Positions 58,151 through 64,000 of a stretch of 64,000 nucleotides of DNA are shown here, piece by piece. Positions within the stretch are counted from its first letter, which is position 1. Every line of letters starts with the position of its first letter. Below the pieces are notes generated by a model, which saw nothing but the letters and a program-made list of their open reading frames with translations, did no database searches and was not told the origin of the DNA. This DNA is from Adiantum capillus-veneris (taxonomy: Eukaryota; Streptophyta; Polypodiopsida; Polypodiales; Pteridaceae). Position numbers and translations under genes: made by a program. The stretch spans positions 59,304,933 to 59,368,932 of the forward strand of contig CM043965.1 in assembly GCA_014529385.2 (NCBI GenBank), read 5' to 3'.

Positions 58151-59343
58151 ATGGACAATGTCTCAGAGAGTGCTTCATAAATCAAAAGCTGCCTGTATGA
58201 GGACTTTGAAGAGGCCAGAAAAGCATGGAATGGACAGGCACCTGCCCTTGAGGTGTGAATTCCTGTACAAGACCTGATGGATCCGATCGCGCAATATGCC
58301 ATGAATGCGGTCATTTTGTTTTTCCCGGGCAAAATGCCTATTGTGCAGGATGTCGAACAATGGGTTGATTTTCTTCTCAAACGCCAAGCTGTCCGAGAAG
58401 TTTATTTTGGTGCTCGGGGTTTCTATGAGGTTTTACTGGCAGACACTGAAGCTAGAAACCTTTTGTTGGAGATGTCTCCACTCTTTTTTGGCACGCAGAT
58501 GACTCATGTTCTTCCGTGGGCACTGACGAAGGACTATCAAAGCCTTATTCGTCACAAATGTCCTATGTGGGTGGAAATTGTTGATTTCCCTTGCACGTGG
58601 CGGCATTTCCTTCCGTTGCTGGCTACTCAGCTAAGCAAGGTAATTTGCCCTCCGAAATTGGATGCGAATACCAATAGATTTTGCATTCTTTGGGATACGG
58701 ATAAGCATACCCCGGATAAAATTATGGCGGATTCAGGGGATCCATGGGTTGGCAAGTGTCCCTTTAAACTCAAATGGGGCAAATTTGCAAACTCCTGCTT
58801 CCGTTGTGGTAGATTTGGTCACATGCAATCTGAATGTCTTGAACCAATTCTTCAGTCCCCTCTTTCACCTGTTCCTGCTTCTACCCCTGCCGCTATAGGC
58901 AAATCTGTTGGTGAAGCTAAATTGAATGGTGTTTCTACTGTGAAGGGGATTCCCAATGTAGACAAAGAGAAAACAAAAATCTGCAGTCTGCTGATGTAGG
59001 GAATGTAAATGCAGGGAAAGGCAAAAATGTTGGGTCAGGTGATGTTGGCTCATGGACGGTGCCTAAAAAGACAGTGAAAATTCGTACTCCACCTTCCTCC
59101 CGTAATTATGTTCCTCTTGTTAATGCAAACAAGAATGTATCATTTAAACAGCTTCCCTGCAATGACAATCACACATTGATTGATGCCTGGGAAAAAGGGA
59201 TGCATTCTTATAAGGATGTGCTTTTGGGTGAGGCTTCCACCTCTCAGGCAGTTTCTATGGGCAAATCTCCTGCTTTCACTCAACGGACAGGTTCTAGCAT
59301 AGATGTGGTGGATGGAGATGTCCATATGGGCATCTCGACTTAA
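58151..59343 (+). pseudogene. LINE-2d ORF1 (Gag-like, zinc knuckle)
   Basis: From the ATG at 58151, with stops at about 58178 and 58256, the frame is open from 58277 to 58999: MDPIAQYAMNAVILFFPGKM, WVDFLLKRQAVREVYFGARG, WALTKDYQSLIRHKCPMWVE, PPKLDANTNRFCILWDTD and the knuckle CFRCGRFGHMQSEC. After a frameshift it continues WTVPKKTVKIRTPPSSRNYV, LPCNDNHTLIDAWEKGMHSY to 59343. It is the best preserved of the three ORF1 copies. RNA-binding protein of the LINE particle. ORF2 starts 38 bases later. Confidence 0.82.
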
Positions 59344-59380
59344 TCCATGTGTTTTTTTGCCGTTGTACATATGGTTTCTA

Positions 59381-60105
59381 ATGCACAATCGCATTAAATG
59401 CATTACATACAATGTGCATGGGTTATGTAACCTTGACAAATGGAGATTGACTTGGCACTATGTACATACATGTAGGACAGACATAGTGGTTTTGCAGGAA
59501 CACAACCAGCATGACTTGGTTGGCCAGTGTTCCTATTTTACTGGTTATTGGATCGCATATGCTGGTTTGCAAGATTATTCAGGTTTATTGATGCTGATTC
59601 GACATGAGCTTCAGCCAGCTCTCTTGTACAATGATCCGCAAGGCCGCCGGATGGTGGTTCAATGTCTGTTGAACGGTCGGGTTTATGAATTTGGAGGTGT
59701 TTATGCACGTACAACATCTGGGCAACGAGCTGCTTTATGGCGGGATATCTCTTCTCGTTTGTGGACTTCAAATGCATTCCTTTGTGGTGATTTTAATAAT
59801 ACCCCTACGATGCATGATAGTACCACAGGTAATTCGCACATGTTGTCTACGGAAAGGCGAGAATGGAATATCTGTTTGCTACTACTTCGATGATTGATTT
59901 ATGGAGGCATTTGCACCCAGATGCTCTGGATTTACTTTTCAGCATGTTGCCCACTCTTCTTATCGAGCGCGGTTGGATCGATGGTATTTGCTCAATCTAC
60001 AACAATATGAGGATTTTGTGTGTGAGGCCAGCATTGATTACACCTTGCAGTTATCTGATCATTACCCTGTTTTGTTGAATCTGAGTTTTGGGCAGTCTCT
60101 TTGCG
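59381..60105 (+). pseudogene. LINE-2d ORF2 endonuclease domain, truncated
   Basis: The ATG at 59381 gives NRIKCITYNVHGLCNLDKW (catalytic Asn), DIVVLQEHNQHDLVGQ (Glu), RHELQPALLYNDPQGRRMVV, NAFLCGDFNNTPTMHDSTTG (GDFN-type motif), then frameshifts near 59890 and 59990, and finally EASIDYTLQLSDHYPVLLNL (terminal Asp-His). So the whole nuclease fold is visible. Polymerase is missing because element B of family F starts at about 60105. Confidence 0.85.
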
Positions 60106-61270
60106 AGCGCAATGATTGTTTGCGCTTTGCTCAAGATGAGTGCTCCGAACTGTGCTCAAGGTTCCTTTTGTTCTTATGGAAGGTAGAGCCTTCCGTTCTT
60201 AATGAGAGAATGCTATGATCACAAACAAAGTGAATGGACACTGTGCGTGCAAGTGTATGAGACTGAGAGATAGAGAGAGAAGAGAGATACGACACCAGAG
60301 ACGTTGTAAAACCCTCCTCCGAAGGCCACACTCTCGTCGGTGAGAGTGGTCCACTTATTGATTGCACATAGTGGTACAATGATGATGCATGGAAACTGAT
60401 GCAAATGGGGACTATGCCGGTGACGGGACGGTGATGACGACGACAGCTTAAGGGCTGAAATCTGCGGTCTTCTATCTGCTGTCCATAAAAACGCTATGGC
60501 TGAAAATCTGGGACTGTTTCGGTTGGCTGAAAAACGCTGTTTTGGCTGCGTTTTTGAAGGCTGAAAATGACGATATCTTGCATGCATCTAGGGTTGTATA
60601 TGCTGCTGTATGGATGCTGAAAACGCTACTGCAAATGCTTCACTTCAGGCTGAAAATGAAAATGCTGGCAGACGTGGGGAGCGTTAGTAAAAACGCTAGG
60701 GATCTGGGATTGATGGCGATGCTACAAAACGCTAGGCTTGATGTTAGCGGTGACAGCAAAGCTGAAAACGCCAGAGGAATGTGGGCCATGAGGGAAAACT
60801 GAAAACGCCAGGGCTAGGGGTTGGGGTCGACCAAAAACGCCAAGGTGTAGAGGTTCTTGATGGTTCCTGCTGAGAAGGTGCCTGTTGAGCGGGGAGCTCC
60901 TGCTGCCTCTTCTGCCATTTAGTGCTAACTTGGGTTTGCTTATATACAAACTTAGCAAAATTGCCCTGCCTACTTTTGTTGGGAAGTCACTTAAATTAAT
61001 AAGTGAAAAATGTCAAAAATAGGGAAAATAGGCTAAATGCATTGGAAAAATCCCCTAACTGATTCTAATGGATTCTAATGGGAATACTCATGATCATGTT
61101 GTGTGCAACCAGAGGATATGCATCTATGCTAAGTGACTGGGCATGCACGGTCTACGAATAGACTCACAAAAGTGCCAGATCACTTCTAATCTAGACTTGA
61201 CTGGATTGACTGAACCATGTTATGGTGTAGCTTGTCCACGGACAGATAGGGTTGGATGTGTCATGTGACA
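60105..61270 (-). repeat. Element B 3' LTR
   Basis: Matches 48491-49682 from 'aatgattgtttgcgctttg' on; the first 15-20 bases are missing or changed. Inner end gtgtcatgtgaca, with one change in the palindrome-like terminus. Repeated 'ctgaaaacgc' words are present. Confidence 0.88.
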
Positions 61271-61510
61271 TCCCCTCCTTTTCAAAGTGAGGTACTGGTA
61301 CTGAACTGTATGGCATCCAGGGAGATCGCCAATAGCATCCGGAATCTTGGAAGGGACTCTTCGCCGGCCCAGTCTGATGTATGGGTCGTGCGGTACTTGA
61401 ACTTCATAAAGGTCTGCAACCGCTTGCTTCTTTGGGCTGCGCCGAAAGTGACAGTCTTCTGTGGCTCCTTCGATGCTTCAACTTCGTCTAGAGTCATGCT
61501 TCTTTCTTCT

Positions 61511-62892
61511 TCAAGAATCTCCATGGCTGAAAATTCCTGAAACCATTTCCAACACAAAACCATGAACATATCTATTCCGTGTAAAGTGAGAGGAAAAAAT
61601 ATTCTTCCTAAAAGACTGTGCATGCAATGTAGATGAACCAATAGACGGAATGCCAAACCGTTCATCACATACATGCAAACAATGAGATCGAATCTTTCTC
61701 TTATGATCTAGAGCAATCAACTTTGGCATTTCACAACGGAAATGCCCATGCTTGGTGCTCATACTTTCATGTGCTCGTTCTACGAATGTGTCGTGCCAAG
61801 GAAGAGACATGGACGGAGTCTTCCTTGAATGCATACTTTTCGGCTTTTCATGAAAAATCTGCATACATTCGTGCTCATCCATGAGAGAAACATGCTCAAC
61901 ATACAATAAATCATGCCTAGGAAAAGGGATCACATAAAGATGATGACTAAAATACAGGAAACGATCACGAATGAAACAATCGAACAATGCGTGCGCATCT
62001 ATCATGCGAACACATAATACTTCCTGTGAGGTTTCTTGAGACCTAGGCTCGAGAGCCAAGATCGGTTCTTCTTGAATGATCGAATCGTCCTGTGAGGGTT
62101 CTTTGGACCTCGACTCGAAAGCCAAGATCGGTTCTTCGTGATTGATCGAATCTACAACGAGGTTAGCTTCACTAGAAAAAGCATCAACTACCACATCATC
62201 CTTGTGAACAATCACATCTTCTGCATGCAAATCATCATGCTTGTGAGAAATCACATCTTGATCATGAGAAATCACATCTTGATCATGCAAATCATCATGC
62301 TTGTCATTGGCATCCAAATCATCATGCTTAGCAATATCATTCAAATCATCATGCTTATCTTTGTCATCCAAATCATCATGCTTGTCATTCAAATCATCAT
62401 GCAAAGCATTGTGCTTATCATTGTCGTTCAAAACATCATACAAGTCATTGTCAATCAAATCATCATCATGCTTCACACAATCATGCAAATCCTGTGTATC
62501 ATGCGTTGGAGAAGAAGAGACTGAGAGAGTCTCCTTTCCCCAAATCTCTTGCATCTGTTCTCGCGATCAAATTTGGCTTGACTTTCTTTTTCTTCCAAGT
62601 CGTATTGACGTTGTACGGCTGCCATTCCTTCTTTGTATTCACGATCTATGGCTCCCCTTTGTTCTTCGTAGGCCTTTCTTTCTGCTTCTCTTTGTGCTTT
62701 TCTTTCTTCGCGTTCTAACTTTCTTTCCTTAAACAATTGCTTCAACTCCTCCATAGGAGTTAGTGCAATCTTTGTCGTAGATGGCGAAGGGGGAGGGTCG
62801 GAAAAACCTCCTGGTGGGGAAAATTCTTCTTCACCTCTCTCATGCTCATCACCTCTAAGCAAAGTATCCATTCCGCTTCGAGTGATGACCAT
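61511..62892 (-). pseudogene. Element B gag-like protein with expanded KHDDL repeats
   Basis: First frame from 62892: MVITRSGMDTLLRGDEHERG, a Pro-rich part, then a long charged helix (LKQLFKERKLEREERKAQRE, AERKAYEEQRGAIDREYKEG). A one-step frame change near 62550 leads into a frame of 347 residues (62554-61511): about eight units of the type KHDDLND/KHDDLDD, a segment SSEANLVVDSINHEEPILAF, then LCVRMIDAHALFDCFIRDR, FPRHDLLYVEHVSLMDEHEC, MSTKHGHFRCEMPKLIALDH, LHVCDERFGIPSIGSSTLHA. The end region SMTLDEVEASKEPQKTVTF follows. No known domain. Coiled-coil and position suggest a Gag-type structural protein. Confidence 0.7.
62180..62480 (-). repeat. Coding minisatellite of the KHDDL repeats
   Basis: Units of about 24-30 bases with 'aaatcatcatgctt' and 'tcattg' variants, about eight to ten in number, plus two copies of 'aatcacatcttgatcatg'. 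Element A has two or three units at 50585-50670. Length changes occur in multiples of three, which keeps the frame. Confidence 0.8.
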
Positions 62893-63365
62893 TCTGCAAT
62901 CGTGGGTTCTTGTGGGTTCTTGTGGTTCTTAAGTTCACGAGGAACTTGGGTTCTTGCGGTTCTTGAGTTCTTAAGTTCACGAGGAACTTGGGTTCTTGGG
63001 AGTCTCGGTTCTTGAGGTTCTTGAGGTTTTATGTTGCTTGCAAACCTCGTTTGAGAAGGATCTTCTCTTCACCCGAGTTCTACTCCTTTCCGCAGGTGCA
63101 CCCCTTGGCGACCTTGCGCTCACACCAAGGTTGCTTTTTCCCACCTCACGTCGATTGGCCAGCCGCTAAGTGCACGGTCCGCTCTCAATGAGTGAAAAGA
63201 GACACAAGGGGAGACTGGACAAGCCCTTCTTTCTTGGGATTCCTGTCACTCTTCGATTAGGAATCGACACGCCCAAGCGAACTTAGGTTCGTGCGACCAC
63301 AAGAAGCAAAAAAATTCTTGTGATTCTTGTGGTTCTTTCCTTGAGTGATACAGAACACTGCCAAA

Positions 63366-63377
63366 GCTCTGATACCA
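63366..63377 (-). promoter_or_regulatory. Element B primer-binding site (initiator Met tRNA)
   Basis: On the minus strand TGGTATCAGAGC, one base after the LTR end. Same placement as in element A. Confidence 0.93.
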
Positions 63378-63378
63378 C

Positions 63379-64000
63379 TGTTAGGTGCAGCGGAATGATT
63401 GTTTGCGCTTTGCTCAAGATGAGTGCTCCGAACTGTGCTCAAGGTTCCTTTTGTTCTTATGGAAGGTAGAGCCTTCCGTTCTTAATGAGAGAATGCTATG
63501 ATCACAAACAAAGTGAATGGACACTGTGCGTGCAAGTGTATGAGATTGAGAGATAGAGAGAGAGAAGAGAGATACGACACCAGAGACGTTGTAAAACCCT
63601 CCTCCGAAGGCCCCACTCTCGTCGGTGAGAGTGGTCTACTTATTGATTGCACAAAGTGGTACAATGATGATGCATGGAAACTGATGCAATTGGGGACTAT
63701 GCCGGTGACGGGACGGTGATGACGACGACAGCTTAAGGGCTGAAATCTGCGGTCTTCTATCTGCTGTCCATAAAAACGCTATGGCTGAAAATATGGGACT
63801 GTTTCGGATGGCTGAAAAACGCTGTTTTGGCTGCGTTTTTGAAGGCTGAAAATGACGATATCCTGCATGCATCTAGGGTTGAATCTGTTGCTGTATGGAA
63901 TGCTGAAAACGCTGCTGCAAATGCTTCACTTCAGGCTGAAAATGAAAACGTTGGCAGACGTGGGGAGCGTTAGTAAAAACGCTAGGGATCTGGGATTGAT
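63379..64000 (-). repeat. Element B 5' LTR (partial)
   Basis: Starts TGTTAGGTGCAGCGG and is almost identical to 60120-60720. Cut by the end of the window. Confidence 0.92.

Larger units (their letters stand above)
60105..64000 (-). mobile_element. Element B: family F element, runs past the window end
   Basis: 3' LTR about 60105-61270, interior 61271-63378, 5' LTR from 63379 on, cut by the window end (about 570 bases missing, judged from element A). Same primer-binding site, polypurine tract and gag-like frames as A, but the interior is about 250 bases longer, partly from extra repeat units. No pol. The left flank lies in LINE-2d ORF2, and the LTR end there ('gcgagcgcaatg') is altered. Confidence 0.9.

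Noticed and set aside
62138-62732. Plus-strand frames rich in Ile/Met or Ser/Lys over the KHDDL region
   Set aside because: They are the opposite-strand reading of the coding minisatellite of element B. The minus strand has the conserved order shared with element A.

Overview
This window reads as a repeat-dense stretch of a large land-plant nuclear genome. The evidence is the mixture of Ty3/gypsy elements with integrases and a chromodomain, a Ty1/copia element primed by initiator Met tRNA, L1-like LINEs, plant-type BED/DUF659 hAT transposons with a spliced transposase, and very many (CT)n tracts. I cannot name the species; a fern or another seed-free plant is a guess. I see no host gene, tRNA gene, rRNA gene or CRISPR array. 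Nearly every long reading frame belongs to a mobile element, and almost all are broken.

Bases 1-12802 are a nested stack. A compact LTR element without coding capacity (E0) has its 5' LTR split at its (CT)n tract by a LINE (LINE-1, 511-11540). LINE-1 is itself split by a foreign segment (about 1547-8012) that contains a gypsy element (G1, 1572-7711, minus strand). G1 carries, next to its 3' LTR, a 1.49 kb gag-protease block that is nearly identical to part of gypsy element G2 at 34351-35849.

Bases 12803-26966 hold two LINE-2 ORF1 copies in opposite orientation, a hAT-like MITE (16208-16702), the 3' end of another gypsy element (18621-18934), a plant L1-type LINE on the minus strand (18935-22173), a degenerate AT-rich tandem array of about 2.9 kb (23161-26040) and an AT-rich foldback region.

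Bases 26967-48360 begin with a LINE-2 endonuclease fragment interrupted by hAT transposon hAT1. hAT1 is fused, with loss of sequence, to G2 (30898-37817, minus). G2 sits in the RNase H region of G3 (37818 to about 48360, minus). G3 also carries a solo LTR of family F (39461-40699) in its protease and a nearly complete copia element (41977-47535) in its leader or LTR.

Bases 48491-64000 hold two members of family F (element A, complete, 48491-52733; element B, from about 60105 past the window end). Between them are LINE-2 fragments and the full-length hAT2 (54204-57709), which has a perfect 8-bp target duplication. Family F has LTRs of about 1.19 kb and a short interior that encodes only a charged gag-like protein with a tandem Lys-His-Asp-Asp-Leu repeat. 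It has no pol, so it must move in trans. It is the least familiar system in the window.
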